From Aquidulcibacter paucihalophilus (GTDB lineage Bacteria; Pseudomonadota; Alphaproteobacteria; Caulobacterales; Caulobacteraceae), in assembly GCA_030285985.1 (NCBI GenBank), contig CP127384.1:1352501-1416500 (forward strand): 64,000 nucleotides of DNA, given 5' to 3'. Shown here one piece after another: positions 48,161 to 58,731 of this stretch; positions within the stretch are counted from its first letter, which is position 1, and each line of letters opens with the position of its first letter. Below the pieces are notes generated by a model that searched no databases, was not told the origin of the DNA, and saw nothing but the letters and a program-made list of their open reading frames with translations. The translations under genes and the position numbers were made by a program.

Positions 48161-49003
48161 ATGAGCAAGCTGGGCCTGATCGCCGGCGGCGGTGCCCTGC
48201 CGGTATCGGTGGCGGCGCGGTGCGAGGCGGAAGGGCGGCCGGTGTTTCTGGTGCGGCTGGCCGGGTTCGCCGACGCCCACCTGGCCCGCTATCCGGGCAT
48301 TGAGGCCGGGATCGCCGAGTTCGGCAAAATCCTGTCTGCCCTGAAGAAGGCGGGCTGCACCGGAGTCTGTTTCGCCGGCACGGTCAGCCGCCCGGACTTC
48401 AAGACATTGAAGCCCGATCTGAAGGGGGCGGCCCTGCTGCCCGGCATCATCGCGGCGGCGACCAGGGGCGACGACGCCCTGTTGCGCAAGATTCTCTCGG
48501 TGTTCGAGGGCGAGGGCTACGTCATCGAGGGGGCCGACGACATTCTCGGTGGAGAGACACTGCCGGGCGGCGCTCTCGGGACCGTCCAGCCGACCGAGGC
48601 GCAGTTGTCGGACCTGCGGAAGGCGCTGCACGTGGCGGAAAAGGCCGGTGAACTGGATATCGGCCAGGGGGCGGTCGTTTGCGACGGCCTGGTGCTGGCG
48701 GTCGAGGCCCAGGAGGGCACGGACGCCATGCTGGCACGGGTCGCGGGCCTGCCGGGCGACCTGCGGGGATCGGCGGCGGACCGAAAGGGCGCGTTGGGCA
48801 AGGCACCCAAGCCGATCCAGGACCTGCGGGTGGACATGCCCGTGATGGGGGCGCGGACCATCGAGATGGCCGCCGCCGCCGGCCTGGCCGGGGTCGGGGG
48901 CGTCGCCGGCAAGCTGATCCTGATCGACAGGGCCGGGCTGATCGAGGCGGCCGACCGGGCAGGCCTGTTCGTCTGGGGCGAGCCGGACGGAAGCGCAGGA
49001 TGA
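48161..49003 (+). CDS. lpxI: UDP-2,3-diacylglucosamine diphosphatase LpxI
   Basis: A 280-residue LpxI (former DUF1009), first characterised in Caulobacter, which splits UDP-diacylglucosamine to lipid X in place of LpxH. LGLIAGGGALPVSVAARCEAEG, CFAGTVSRPDFKTLKPDLKG and the C-terminal DLRVDMPVMGARTIEMAAAAG (catalytic Asp region) match. ATG 48161 follows GGTTGGCGGA. It overlaps lpxB by four bases. Confidence 0.95.
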   Translation: MSKLGLIAGGGALPVSVAARCEAEGRPVFLVRLAGFADAHLARYPGIEAGIAEFGKILSALKKAGCTGVCFAGTVSRPDFKTLKPDLKGAALLPGIIAAATRGDDALLRKILSVFEGEGYVIEGADDILGGETLPGGALGTVQPTEAQLSDLRKALHVAEKAGELDIGQGAVVCDGLVLAVEAQEGTDAMLARVAGLPGDLRGSAADRKGALGKAPKPIQDLRVDMPVMGARTIEMAAAAGLAGVGGVAGKLILIDRAGLIEAADRAGLFVWGEPDGSAG

Positions 49004-50172
49004 GCCGTCCCCTGAAGATCATGCTGGTCGCTGCCGAGGCCTCGGGCGATGCACTGGGTGCCGGCCTGGCCGGGGCGCTGAAGACCCGATTGGGGGCGGA
49101 CGTGACCTTCGTCGGCGTCGGCGGGCCCCGCATGGCGGAGCAGGGGGTTCGGAGCCCGTTCGACATCGCCGAGCTCTCCATCCACGGCTGGCTGGAAGGC
49201 ATGAAGGCCTACGGGATCGTCAAGCGGCGCGTCGCCGACACGGTGGCGCTGGGCGTGGCGGAAAAGCCGGATGCCGTGGTCCTGATCGACAGCTGGGGCT
49301 TCACCATCCGTGTGGCCAAGGCCCTGCGGGCGGTGCTGCCGGGCGTGCCCCTGATCAAATATGTCGGGCCGCAGGTCTGGGCCTCGCGGCCGGGACGGGC
49401 GAAGACCCTGGCGGCGGCCGTGGATCACCTGCTGGCTCTCTACGCCTTTGACGCGCCCTGGTTCGAGCGCGAGGGCCTGCCGACGACGGTCGTGGGCTCA
49501 CAGGCGCTGCATGTGGACATGAGCGGCGCTGATCCGGCCGCCTTCCGCTCGGAGCAGGGCATTGCGGCCGCCGCGCCCTTGCTCGTCGTCCTGCCGGGCA
49601 GCCGCCCGTCCGAAATCCGTCTGATGACCCCCGTCTATGAGGCGGCCATCGCCCGGCTGAAGGCCGCCGATCCCGCACTGGAAGTGGCCGTGGTCGCTGC
49701 CGGCACGGTCGCCGCCGACGTGACGGCCCGGGTCGCAACCTGGCCTTTCCGCGCCCATGTGGTCGGCGAGAACCGGAAATATGCGGCCATGCGCGCGGCC
49801 ACGGTCGCCCTCGCCACCAGCGGCACGGTCTCGACCGAACTGGCGCTGGCCGGCGCGCCGACGGTCATCGCCTACCGCTTCCAGCCGCTCAGCTATGCGA
49901 TCATGAAGCCGTTCTTCACGGGGAAATACGCCACCCTGTTCAACCACGCCGCGGACGAGGAGATCGCCCGCGAACTGATCCAGAACGGTGCCACGCCGGA
50001 GAAGGTGGCGGCCGAGGTCGCGCGGCTGCTGGGCGACCCGGAGGCGCGGCGGACCCAGGCCGAACGCCAGACGGCGGCGCTGGATCGGATGGGCCGCGAG
50101 GGGCGTGATCCCTCCGAGATCGCGTCAGAGGCCGTTCTCCGGGTGATCGCCTTGAAGGCCGGCGGCGCCTGA
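49000..50172 (+). CDS. lpxB: lipid-A-disaccharide synthase
   Basis: A 390-residue GT-B glycosyltransferase that condenses lipid X with UDP-diacylglucosamine. VAAEASGDALGAGLAGAL, VGGPRMAEQGV, LIDSWGFTIRVAKAL, LPGSRPSEIRLMTPVYEAAI and ATSGTVSTELALAGAPTVIAYR are conserved. ATG 49000 overlaps the lpxI stop. It completes the lpxD-fabZ-lpxA-lpxI-lpxB set. Confidence 0.96.
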   Translation: MSRPLKIMLVAAEASGDALGAGLAGALKTRLGADVTFVGVGGPRMAEQGVRSPFDIAELSIHGWLEGMKAYGIVKRRVADTVALGVAEKPDAVVLIDSWGFTIRVAKALRAVLPGVPLIKYVGPQVWASRPGRAKTLAAAVDHLLALYAFDAPWFEREGLPTTVVGSQALHVDMSGADPAAFRSEQGIAAAAPLLVVLPGSRPSEIRLMTPVYEAAIARLKAADPALEVAVVAAGTVAADVTARVATWPFRAHVVGENRKYAAMRAATVALATSGTVSTELALAGAPTVIAYRFQPLSYAIMKPFFTGKYATLFNHAADEEIARELIQNGATPEKVAAEVARLLGDPEARRTQAERQTAALDRMGREGRDPSEIASEAVLRVIALKAGGA

Positions 50173-50221
50173 CGCCCCGCGCGTTCGGGCGTTGAAGGAC
50201 GGAAGGGCGGTTCAGGAACGC

Positions 50222-51586
50222 ATGGCGAAACGTCCCACGACGGCGAAGAAGTCCGTATCCGCCGCCAACCTGGCTGCGCTCGGGGCGGACCGGCTCGCCG
50301 ATCTGCTGATGGAGGCGGGTGCCGCCGACCCGGGCCTGAAGCGCCGCCTGCGCATGGAACTCGCCGCCGAGGTCGGAGCGGCCGATCTGGCGCTGGAGAT
50401 CGACAAGCGTCTGTTGGCCGTCGGCGGCAGTCGGGCCCGGGTGTCCTGGCGCAAACGGCCGGCGCTGCTGAGCGAGCTCCGCTCGCTGCTGCGGATGATC
50501 GCCGACCGACTGGCCTCTCTGGATGCCCGCCTGGCGCTTGACCGTCTGGTGGCGTGGTTCGACCTGTATCCCGGCCTCGTCGCCCGGGTCAGCGACGCCA
50601 AGGGCGAATTGCCGCTGTTGTTTGACGCAGCGACGGCCGAGCTCGCCCGGGCGGCATCCCTCGCCGGGCCGGATGTCGCCGGACCGGTGCTGGGCGAGGC
50701 GCTCGGGACGCGTCTCGATCCCTGGGCCTCCTGGATCGGGCGGGGCGCTCCGGGTCTTGATCCCGTCCTCGCCCGCCGCTTGCTGTCCGGCCTGACCCAT
50801 GGACCCCGGCCGACCGGACGCCTCGCCCTGGTGGTTCGCAAACTCGCGGACCGAGCCGGCGATCTCGACGCCTGGGTCTGGTCGATCACGGATGTGGACG
50901 CCCGCAAGCCCGAGATCGGTGCCGCAATCGCCCATCGCCTGGCGCTCGCCGGTCGCGCAGAGGACGCCCGGGCGGCGCTGGAGGGCGCGCGGATGGAGCC
51001 TGTTCCGGCCTCCCGCTGGAGCCGGACCGGCGCGGCCGAGGCACCGTCGGACGCCTGGACGGCCGCCGAGATCGTTGTCCTCGAGGCCGAAGGCAGGCGG
51101 GCGGAGGCGGTCGAGGCCCGCTGGCACCGGTTCGAGCGCGCTCTTTCGGCCGAGGATCTGCGCGCCCTCCTCGCCGGGCTGGCGGATTTCGAGGACGTCG
51201 TGGCGCTGGATCGCGCGTTCGAAATCGCTTCCGCACACCCCGACCCCGTGCGCGGCCTCGCCTTTCTCATGGACTGGCCCGCCCTGCGCGAGGCCTCGGG
51301 CCTGATCCTGTCGCGGTCCGGAGAGATCCGGGGCGGTCACGAGGCCATTCCCCTGTGGGCCTCGCGCCTGTCGGGCCGCTATCCCGCCGCGGCCGCTCTT
51401 CTGCTCAGGGCCCGGGCGCGGTCCCTGGTCACGCTCGGATCGGACGGTGCCGAAGAGGTCCAGGGCTTGATCGCCGAGGCAGAAGCCCTCGTGGCCATGG
51501 CCGGGGATGATGCGTCTATCCCGGACCATGCCGCCTTCCTGGCCGAGATCGAGGGGCTGGCGGCCCCCCGCCGCCGGCGGTGGTAG
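50222..51586 (+). CDS. unknown 454-residue protein (DUF6880-like)
   Basis: A soluble, Ala/Arg/Leu-rich protein of 454 residues made almost wholly of helices, reminiscent of helical repeat proteins. The start (AANLAALGADRLADLLMEAGAADPGLKRRLRMELAAEVG) resembles proteins annotated as DUF6880 in alphaproteobacteria, from memory. ATG 50222 is used because it follows GGTTCAGGAACGC; a TTG at 50192 is possible. No catalytic motif is recognised. It follows lpxB by 49 bp on the same strand and precedes a strong terminator. Confidence 0.75.
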   Translation: MAKRPTTAKKSVSAANLAALGADRLADLLMEAGAADPGLKRRLRMELAAEVGAADLALEIDKRLLAVGGSRARVSWRKRPALLSELRSLLRMIADRLASLDARLALDRLVAWFDLYPGLVARVSDAKGELPLLFDAATAELARAASLAGPDVAGPVLGEALGTRLDPWASWIGRGAPGLDPVLARRLLSGLTHGPRPTGRLALVVRKLADRAGDLDAWVWSITDVDARKPEIGAAIAHRLALAGRAEDARAALEGARMEPVPASRWSRTGAAEAPSDAWTAAEIVVLEAEGRRAEAVEARWHRFERALSAEDLRALLAGLADFEDVVALDRAFEIASAHPDPVRGLAFLMDWPALREASGLILSRSGEIRGGHEAIPLWASRLSGRYPAAAALLLRARARSLVTLGSDGAEEVQGLIAEAEALVAMAGDDASIPDHAAFLAEIEGLAAPRRRRW

Positions 51587-51598
51587 GCCGAAACGAAA

Positions 51599-51626
51599 CG
51601 ACCCCGAAGCCTGGGCTCCGGGGTCG
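51599..51626. terminator. bidirectional terminator between the DUF6880-like gene and gltA
   Basis: CGACCCCGAAGCC (51599-51611) pairs with GGCTCCGGGGTCG (51614-51626), 12 of 13 positions complementary, within the 70-bp gap between two convergent genes. It lacks a long T-run but is the strongest stem in the window outside repeats. Confidence 0.7.
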
Positions 51627-51656
51627 CGAGTCGTTCCAGTACCCTGTCGGGCGGCC

Positions 51657-52958
<1,302 letters not shown>

Positions 52959-53023
52959 ATCAGCCCCTTGCTTCAGTCGGCGGCCTGACGCGGGGAGGCG
53001 ACGGCGGCGCGATGTCTGTTACC

Positions 53024-54442
53024 TCAGATAGTCTGTTGCAGCGCATCATCCAAGCGCCCGAGGCTTTCTTCGCGCCCCAGGGCCGCCAGCGTCTTCGCAA
53101 TATCGGGTGAAACGCCGTCTCCAGTGAGGGCGGCGCGTACGGCGGGGCCGATCTTGCCGAATCCGACGGCTTCTTCCTCGGCAAAAACCTTGAGTTCGGC
53201 CTCGAGGGCGAAGACATCCCAGCTGGCGAACAGTTTGAGGCGGTCGCGCAGGCGGCCGATCCGCTCGCCTGATTCGCCGGTCAGCATCGGCTGGGCCTTC
53301 TCGTAGATCGACAGGGGTCGGACCTTGAGAGCGAAGCCGGTCTGGTCGGCCAGTTCCAGCACGGTCTTCGCGCGATCCTTGATGAAGGGCATGGCGCGCA
53401 GCAACCGGGCTTCGTCGTCTGGCCCGAGGGCGTGGCCGCGGGCGAGGTGGACGTCCAGCGTCATCTTGGCCAGCCGGTCGTCGTCGGCAAGGCGGATCCA
53501 GTGCGCGTTGACGTGGGCCAGCTTGTCGAAGTCCAGCCGGGCCGGGGCCTTGCCCACGCCGGTCAGGTCGAACCAGGCCTGCGCCTGGGCGTCGTTGAAC
53601 AGTTCGTCGTCGCCATGGGCCCAGCCCAGCCGGGCCAGGTAGTTGCGCATGGCTTCGGGCAGATAGCCCATCTCGGCATACTCATGGACGGCCTGCGCCC
53701 CGTGCCGTTTGGACAGTTTGGCCCCGTCGGGGCCGTGGATCAGCGGGATGTGGGCGAAGACCGGGCGGGTCCAGCCCAGCGCGTCATAGATCAGGCTCTG
53801 GCGGGCGGCGTTGTTCAGGTGGTCGTCGCCCCGGATGACGTGGGTGACGCCCATGTCGTGGTCGTCGACCACCACGGCGAGATTGTAGGTCGGCGCGCCG
53901 TCGCTGCGCAGCAGGACGAGGTCATCGAGGTCGTCATTGGCCCAGCTGACGGTCCCTTGGACCGCATCCTCGACCGTGACCTTGCCGGGCAGGGGGCGGC
54001 GGAAGCGGACGACGTGGGGCTGGCCCAGGTCGTCGACGGTGGGTTCGCGGTCTCGCCACGGCGACTCAAAGGTCCGGCGCTCGGCCTTGGCCAGGTCGCG
54101 CAGGCGGCCGGTCTCCTCGGCCGAGGTGAAGTCACGATAGGCGCCGCCGCGCTCCAGCAGTTCATTGACCACCTCGCGATGGCGGTCGGCGCGGCTGTAC
54201 TGGAACACCGGCTCCTCGTCAGCGAACAGCTCCAGCCAGCTCAGCCCGTCGAAAATGGCCTTTACGGCGGCGTCCGTGGACCGTTCCCGATCGGTGTCCT
54301 CGACCCGGACAAGAAACTTCCCGTTGTGTCGCCTAGCATACAAATAGTTGAAAAGCGCCGTCCGGGCGCCTCCTATGTGCAGGGAACCCGTCGGCGAGGG
54401 GGCGAAGCGCGTGACGACAGCGGAGTCGGATGGGGAGGTCAT
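53024..54442 (-). CDS. gltX: glutamyl-tRNA synthetase
   Basis: A 472-residue class I aminoacyl-tRNA synthetase. The HIGH motif is TGSLHIGGARTALFNYLYARR and the KMSKS motif is KLSKRHGAQAVHEY. FLVRVEDTDRERS and VHVIRGDDHL-type MGVTHVIRGDDHLNNAARQ are typical. The ATG at 54442 lies nine residues before VVTRFAPSPTG, and the next downstream ATG would remove essential parts, so this start is nearly certain; its CAT shares bases with the divergent comEC ATG. Whether it charges tRNA-Glu only or also tRNA-Gln cannot be told. Confidence 0.96.
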   Translation of the reverse strand: MTSPSDSAVVTRFAPSPTGSLHIGGARTALFNYLYARRHNGKFLVRVEDTDRERSTDAAVKAIFDGLSWLELFADEEPVFQYSRADRHREVVNELLERGGAYRDFTSAEETGRLRDLAKAERRTFESPWRDREPTVDDLGQPHVVRFRRPLPGKVTVEDAVQGTVSWANDDLDDLVLLRSDGAPTYNLAVVVDDHDMGVTHVIRGDDHLNNAARQSLIYDALGWTRPVFAHIPLIHGPDGAKLSKRHGAQAVHEYAEMGYLPEAMRNYLARLGWAHGDDELFNDAQAQAWFDLTGVGKAPARLDFDKLAHVNAHWIRLADDDRLAKMTLDVHLARGHALGPDDEARLLRAMPFIKDRAKTVLELADQTGFALKVRPLSIYEKAQPMLTGESGERIGRLRDRLKLFASWDVFALEAELKVFAEEEAVGFGKIGPAVRAALTGDGVSPDIAKTLAALGREESLGRLDDALQQTI

Positions 54443-56609
54443 GGCGGGCGTTATAGCGCCGGCGCCGGTGAATCCCACCCTCGCCGCGCGGAGCCGGGAA
54501 TTCCTGCGCGCGCAGATCGCTGACCAGACCTTGCGCTGGCGGCTGTGGGCGCCGGTGGCGTTCGGCGGCGGATGCGCGGTCTATTTCGCCCTGAAGACCG
54601 AACCGCCGGCCTGGCCGCTGATCCTCTGTGCCGGGCTGGCAGCCGGCCTGTGGCTCGCCGCGCGCCGGAGGGCCCTGGCGCGGGTCTGGACGCTGGGTCT
54701 GATGCTCCTCGCCTGCTTCGCCCTCGGGGTCGCGGTGGCCAAGCTGCGGACCAATGCCGTGGCAGCACCGATCGCACTGGCCATGACCCGGCCGACCGTG
54801 GTCGAGGGCTGGGTCATCGATGTCGACAGTCCGGGGGCCGCGGGACCGCGGGTGGTGATCGCGCCGGTCCGCGTCGAGGGTCTGGGTCCGGACGAGACGC
54901 CGGTCCGACTGCGCGCCACCGTGCGCGGCGCGGCGCCCGAGCCGGGAGAGGCTGTGCGGCTGTTTGCCCTGATCAACCCGCCGCCGGCACCCGCGAGTCC
55001 CGGTGCCTATGACTTCGGCCGCAACGCGTATTTCCAGAGCATGGGCGGGGTGGCCTTCTCGCTGGGCGAGACGCGGCCGGCCTATCTGTCGCCGCCGCCG
55101 TGGAAGGTACGGGCGGCGATGGCGGTCAACGGCCTGCGCTATGACTTGGCCAGGCGGATCGTCGCGCGGCTCGGGGAGCGGACGGGCGGGGTGGCGGCGG
55201 CCATGACCACGGGCCACGAGGCCTGGCTGAACCCGGCCGAGGTCGATGTGATGCGGGATTCCGGCCTGGCCCACATCCTGTCGATCTCGGGCCTGCATAT
55301 GGCGGTGGTCGGCGGCTTCAGCTTCTTTCTGGTGCGGCTGCTGATCTCGGCCTGGCCGTGGCTGGCGCTGCGGGTCTCCGGCAAGAAGGTCGCGGCCTGG
55401 GCGGGGTTGGTGGCGGTCGGGACCTATCTGGTCATCTCCGGCTCGCCCGCCCCGGCCGAGCGAGCCGCGATCACGGCCTCGATCGCCTTCCTGGCCATCC
55501 TGCTGGATCGGGAGGCGATCACCATGCATGCGCTGGCGGTCGCGGCCTTTGTGGTCCTGCTGCTGCAGCCCGAAGCCATCGTCACTCCCGGCTTCCAGAT
55601 GTCATTCGCGGCGACGGCGGCGCTGGTGGCCCTGGTCGAGGCCTGGCCGGTGCGGCCGCGCGAGATATCCGCGCCGTGGCCGATCCTGCTGGTTCAGCGG
55701 GTCGGCGCCTGGCTGGGGATCGCCATCATGGCCAGTCTGGTGGCGGGGGCGGCGACGGGGCCATTCGCCCTGCAGCATTTCAACCGGACGGCCATGTACG
55801 GACTGGGTGCCAATCTGGCGACGGCGCCGTTGTCGGACTTCGTGATCATGCCGGCGCTTGCGCTGGGTGCCCTGCTGGAGCCGACAGGTCTGGGCGCGCC
55901 CTTCCTGTGGCTGGCGGGGCAGGGGATCGGGGTGATGCTGGCGATCGGCGAGTGGACAGCGGGTCTGCCCGGCGCGGTCCGCACGGTGGCCAGCGCACCG
56001 GACTTCGTCCTGCCGATCGCCTTCCTCGGCGTGTTGGTCTGCTGCCTGTGGCGGGGACCGCTGCGCTGGCTGGGCCTGCCGTTTGCGGCGGCGGTGATGC
56101 TGTGGCCGAGGGACCCCACGCCGGACCTGTGGATCGGCGACGGCGGGACGAATGCCGCCTTTGTCGAGGATGGTCAGGCCGTGGTGGTGCGGTCGGGCGT
56201 GCGGCAGTTCGCGGTCGATGTCTGGACCCGGCGGCGGGGGGTGGAGCCGGCGGAACGGCCGGCAGAGGGCTGGGTTTGCACGCGGTTCTCCTGCGCGCCG
56301 ATGGAGCCGGGCGCGGGGCCACTGGCGATGTGGTGGGGGCGACGGGCGCCCTCGCCGGAAGAAGTCGATGCCCTGTGCCGGTCTGCGCCCGTGGTCAGCG
56401 TCAGGGCGACCTTGGCAACCTTGCCGGCCTCATGCGCGGGGCGGCTGGTGCTGGATGGCGACGACTACGCGCGCGGCGGGGCGGTGGAGTTGTGGCGGGA
56501 CGGGCCGGCCTCAGCCAACCGCTGGCGCGCCGTCTGGGCGGCCACGGTCCGTGGCGACCGGCCCTGGAGCGCGCCCGGCGAGCCTGAGGTCAGTGATAGC
56601 GGCGGATGA
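54441..56609 (+). CDS. comEC: ComEC/Rec2-family DNA uptake channel protein
   Basis: A 722-residue inner membrane protein. An N-terminal membrane part with OB-like DUF4131 region (about 1-200) is followed by the competence domain (about 225-490), including [41 protein letters not shown] and [26 protein letters not shown]. The C-terminal part, where ComEC normally has a metallo-beta-lactamase nuclease with HxHxDH, shows only a degenerate sequence ([20 protein letters not shown]) without that motif. It starts at ATG 54441, sharing bases with the gltX start, and overlaps lexA by 20 bases at the end. Confidence 0.9.
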   Translation: MAGVIAPAPVNPTLAARSREFLRAQIADQTLRWRLWAPVAFGGGCAVYFALKTEPPAWPLILCAGLAAGLWLAARRRALARVWTLGLMLLACFALGVAVAKLRTNAVAAPIALAMTRPTVVEGWVIDVDSPGAAGPRVVIAPVRVEGLGPDETPVRLRATVRGAAPEPGEAVRLFALINPPPAPASPGAYDFGRNAYFQSMGGVAFSLGETRPAYLSPPPWKVRAAMAVNGLRYDLARRIVARLGERTGGVAAAMTTGHEAWLNPAEVDVMRDSGLAHILSISGLHMAVVGGFSFFLVRLLISAWPWLALRVSGKKVAAWAGLVAVGTYLVISGSPAPAERAAITASIAFLAILLDREAITMHALAVAAFVVLLLQPEAIVTPGFQMSFAATAALVALVEAWPVRPREISAPWPILLVQRVGAWLGIAIMASLVAGAATGPFALQHFNRTAMYGLGANLATAPLSDFVIMPALALGALLEPTGLGAPFLWLAGQGIGVMLAIGEWTAGLPGAVRTVASAPDFVLPIAFLGVLVCCLWRGPLRWLGLPFAAAVMLWPRDPTPDLWIGDGGTNAAFVEDGQAVVVRSGVRQFAVDVWTRRRGVEPAERPAEGWVCTRFSCAPMEPGAGPLAMWWGRRAPSPEEVDALCRSAPVVSVRATLATLPASCAGRLVLDGDDYARGGAVELWRDGPASANRWRAVWAATVRGDRPWSAPGEPEVSDSGG

Positions 56610-57282
56610 GACCGACCAGCTTGCCCTGGACCTCGACCTGGTCGGGGCCGAAGATGCGGGTCTCATAGTTGCGGTTGGCCGGCTCGAGCGCGATCGAGGC
56701 ACCCTTCTTGCGCAGGCGTTTGAGGGTGGCTTCCTCGCCCTCGACGAGGGCGACGACGATCTCGCCCGAGGTGGCGGTGTCGGTCGATTTGATGATCACC
56801 AGATCGCCGTTGAGGATGCCGGCCTCGATCATGGAGTCGCCCTCGATCTCGAGCAGATAGTGCTCGCCGGCACCGAGCATGGCCTCGGGCACCGGGTAAC
56901 GGGCCGTTTCGTGCTCGATGGCGGCGATGGGGGTGCCGGCGGCGATCTTGCCCATCAGGGACAGTTCGCGCGTGTCATTGGCCGGTTCGGCAGCCATGGG
57001 GCGACCGCCGCCCTCGATCACCGAAGGGGCGAAGCCCGCCCGGCCGCGCGGCGCGCCCGCCGTGGCTTGGTCCGGCATCTTGGTCACTTCCAGAGCCCGG
57101 GCCCGGTGCGCCAGACGGCGGATGAAGCCGCGTTCCTCCAGCGCCGTGATCAGCCGGTGAATGCCCGATTTGGAGGCCAGATCGAGCGCCTCCTTCATCT
57201 CGTCGAACGAGGGGGAGACGCCGGTCTCCTTGATCCGTTCGTGGATGAACATCAGCAGTTCGTGCTGTTTGCGCGTGAGCAT
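56590..57282 (-). CDS. lexA: SOS repressor LexA
   Basis: A 230-residue repressor-protease of the SOS response. The winged helix ([20 protein letters not shown] at the start) binds DNA. The autocleavage site is Ala115-Gly116 in KIAAGTPIA, and the catalytic pair is Ser150 (EGDSMIEAG) and Lys188. A linker of about 40 residues rich in Ala, Gly and Pro separates the domains. ATG 57282 is chosen from the conserved MLTRKQ; the ORF extends 21 codons upstream without similarity. Two SOS boxes lie upstream, so it is autoregulated. Confidence 0.97.
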   Translation of the reverse strand: MLTRKQHELLMFIHERIKETGVSPSFDEMKEALDLASKSGIHRLITALEERGFIRRLAHRARALEVTKMPDQATAGAPRGRAGFAPSVIEGGGRPMAAEPANDTRELSLMGKIAAGTPIAAIEHETARYPVPEAMLGAGEHYLLEIEGDSMIEAGILNGDLVIIKSTDTATSGEIVVALVEGEEATLKRLRKKGASIALEPANRNYETRIFGPDQVEVQGKLVGLIRRYH

Positions 57283-57311
57283 GGCGACCTCGAAGACGAA
57301 TCCCGTTGGAA

Positions 57312-57326
57312 GAACGCTAGCGGAAC
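57312..57326 (-). promoter_or_regulatory. SOS (LexA) box 1
   Basis: GAAC-N7-GAAC at 57312-57326, which reads as GTTC-N7-GTTC on the minus strand, the established alphaproteobacterial LexA motif. It is 30 bp upstream of the lexA ATG. Confidence 0.85.
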
Positions 57327-57348
57327 AAACCGCAAACGTCCACACCGT

Positions 57349-57363
57349 GTTCCTGTGCTGTTC
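57349..57363 (+). promoter_or_regulatory. SOS (LexA) box 2
   Basis: GTTC-CTGTGCT-GTTC at 57349-57363 matches the alphaproteobacterial GTTC-N7-GTTC box exactly, in the opposite orientation to box 1 and 23 bp away. It lies between lexA and the DUF805 gene and may control either. Confidence 0.85.
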
Positions 57364-57421
57364 CGGTTAAGGTCCGGTTACCGTCGGCTGGCCGCTGTTG
57401 CCCGTGCGACGGATCGGCGCG

Positions 57422-57943
57422 ATGCTGAGCACTGGGATGGAGGGCGGCTTGCAAGCGATACTGGACAAGGCTGGACACTTATCAGGCAGGTTCGCCCGTG
57501 AGATGGTCGCCTTTCGAGGACGCGCGCGGATCGTCGATCTGGTTTACTTCGGCCTGCTCATCAGCCTCATCGAGTTTCTGCTGAAGCTTCCCCTGCAGGG
57601 GCTGCCGTGGGACTCGAGCTGGTTTGCCAATGCCGCCGTCGACATCGTCCTGTTCGTGCCTTGTCTGGCGCTTTTCTGTCGGCGTCTTCACGACCAGGGG
57701 CTATCGGGTTGGTGGGCCGTCGCGCTGCTCCCGAGCCTGCCCGTAAACCTGTATCAGTCCTATCGGGCGGTCTTTGCGGTAGTGCACCACGCATGGCTCT
57801 TCGAGCCTGATCCGCTGGACAGATGGACGCCGCTGTTGATCCCGCTCGGACTTGTCGTCGTCGTTTTGGCTCTGCGTCCCGGAAAGCGTGGCGCGAACAG
57901 ATACGGTCCAGATCCGCGGGAAACGTCCGTGTTGAGGACCTAG
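57422..57943 (+). CDS. DUF805 family membrane protein
   Basis: A 173-residue protein with three to four transmembrane segments. The DUF805 signature [17 protein letters not shown] and the glycine-rich end [11 protein letters not shown] are clear, and [14 protein letters not shown] is the usual N-terminal entry. The start is uncertain: TTG 57398, ATG 57422 and ATG 57437 are in frame, without a strong ribosome binding site. Function of DUF805 is unknown. The gene shares the promoter region with lexA and its two SOS boxes, and its stop overlaps the trpC stop on the bases CTAG. Confidence 0.78.
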   Translation: MLSTGMEGGLQAILDKAGHLSGRFAREMVAFRGRARIVDLVYFGLLISLIEFLLKLPLQGLPWDSSWFANAAVDIVLFVPCLALFCRRLHDQGLSGWWAVALLPSLPVNLYQSYRAVFAVVHHAWLFEPDPLDRWTPLLIPLGLVVVVLALRPGKRGANRYGPDPRETSVLRT

Positions 57944-58731
57944 CTGATCAAGGCCCGTGTCGCCGCCTCGACATCCGCCTGACGCATCAGGCTCTCCCCG
58001 ACCAGAACGGCCTGCGCATGGGCGTCCGACACCCGCTGCACGTCGTCGGGCGTGAAGATGCCGCTCTCGGCCACCAGCAGGGCGCGGACGGGGCTGAGGA
58101 TGGCGAGGCGTTCGGTGACGGCCAGATCGACCTCAAACGTCCGCAGCGAGCGGTTGTTGATGCCGACCAGATCGCCGCCCAGCGCGCAGGCGCGGGCCAT
58201 CTCGGCCTCGTCGTGGGTCTCGATGAGGGCGTCCATGCCGAACCGCTCCGCCTCGGCCAGCAACTCCGCGGCGAGGGCGTCGTCGATCATGGCGAGGATG
58301 ATCAGGATGCAGTCGGCGCCCAGCGCCCGGCTCTCGGCCACCTGCCAGGGATCGACGAGGAAGTCCTTGCGCAGGCAGGGCAGGGCGACGGCGTCGCGGG
58401 CGGCGGCGAGGAAGGCGTCATCGCCCTGGAAGCTGGGGCCGTCGGTCAGGACCGACAGGCAGCTTGCGCCGCCGCGCTCATAGGCCCGGGCCAGCGCCGT
58501 CGGGTCGAAATCTGCGCGGATCAGGCCCTTGGACGGGCTGGCCTTCTTGATCTCGGCGATCAGGGCCGGGCGGCCGGTGTTTTCGACGTGGCGTTCGAGG
58601 GCGGCGCGGAAGCCGCGCGGGGGCGATGCGGCGCGCGCGAGGGATTCGATCGCGTCCTGCGACGTCGCGGCCTTGCGGGCGGCCACGTCGATAAGCTTGT
58701 AGGCGGCGATGCCGGCGAGAACGTCGCTCAC
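57940..58731 (-). CDS. trpC: indole-3-glycerol phosphate synthase
   Basis: A 263-residue TIM-barrel enzyme of tryptophan synthesis. [20 protein letters not shown] (phosphate and catalytic Lys), [28 protein letters not shown] and [15 protein letters not shown] are conserved, as is [12 protein letters not shown]. It is not fused to TrpF. The GTG start at 58731 overlaps the trpD stop (GTGA); the large upstream extension in frame is a shadow of trpD. Confidence 0.96.
   Translation of the reverse strand: MSDVLAGIAAYKLIDVAARKAATSQDAIESLARAASPPRGFRAALERHVENTGRPALIAEIKKASPSKGLIRADFDPTALARAYERGGASCLSVLTDGPSFQGDDAFLAAARDAVALPCLRKDFLVDPWQVAESRALGADCILIILAMIDDALAAELLAEAERFGMDALIETHDEAEMARACALGGDLVGINNRSLRTFEVDLAVTERLAILSPVRALLVAESGIFTPDDVQRVSDAHAQAVLVGESLMRQADVEAATRALIS

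Noticed and set aside
48517..49428. A 303-codon minus-strand ORF across lpxI/lpxB
   Set aside because: Shadow of the overlapping lpxI and lpxB genes; no ribosome binding site or family.
53432..54523. A 363-codon plus-strand ORF across gltX
   Set aside because: Shadow of gltX on the opposite strand; no conserved motif.
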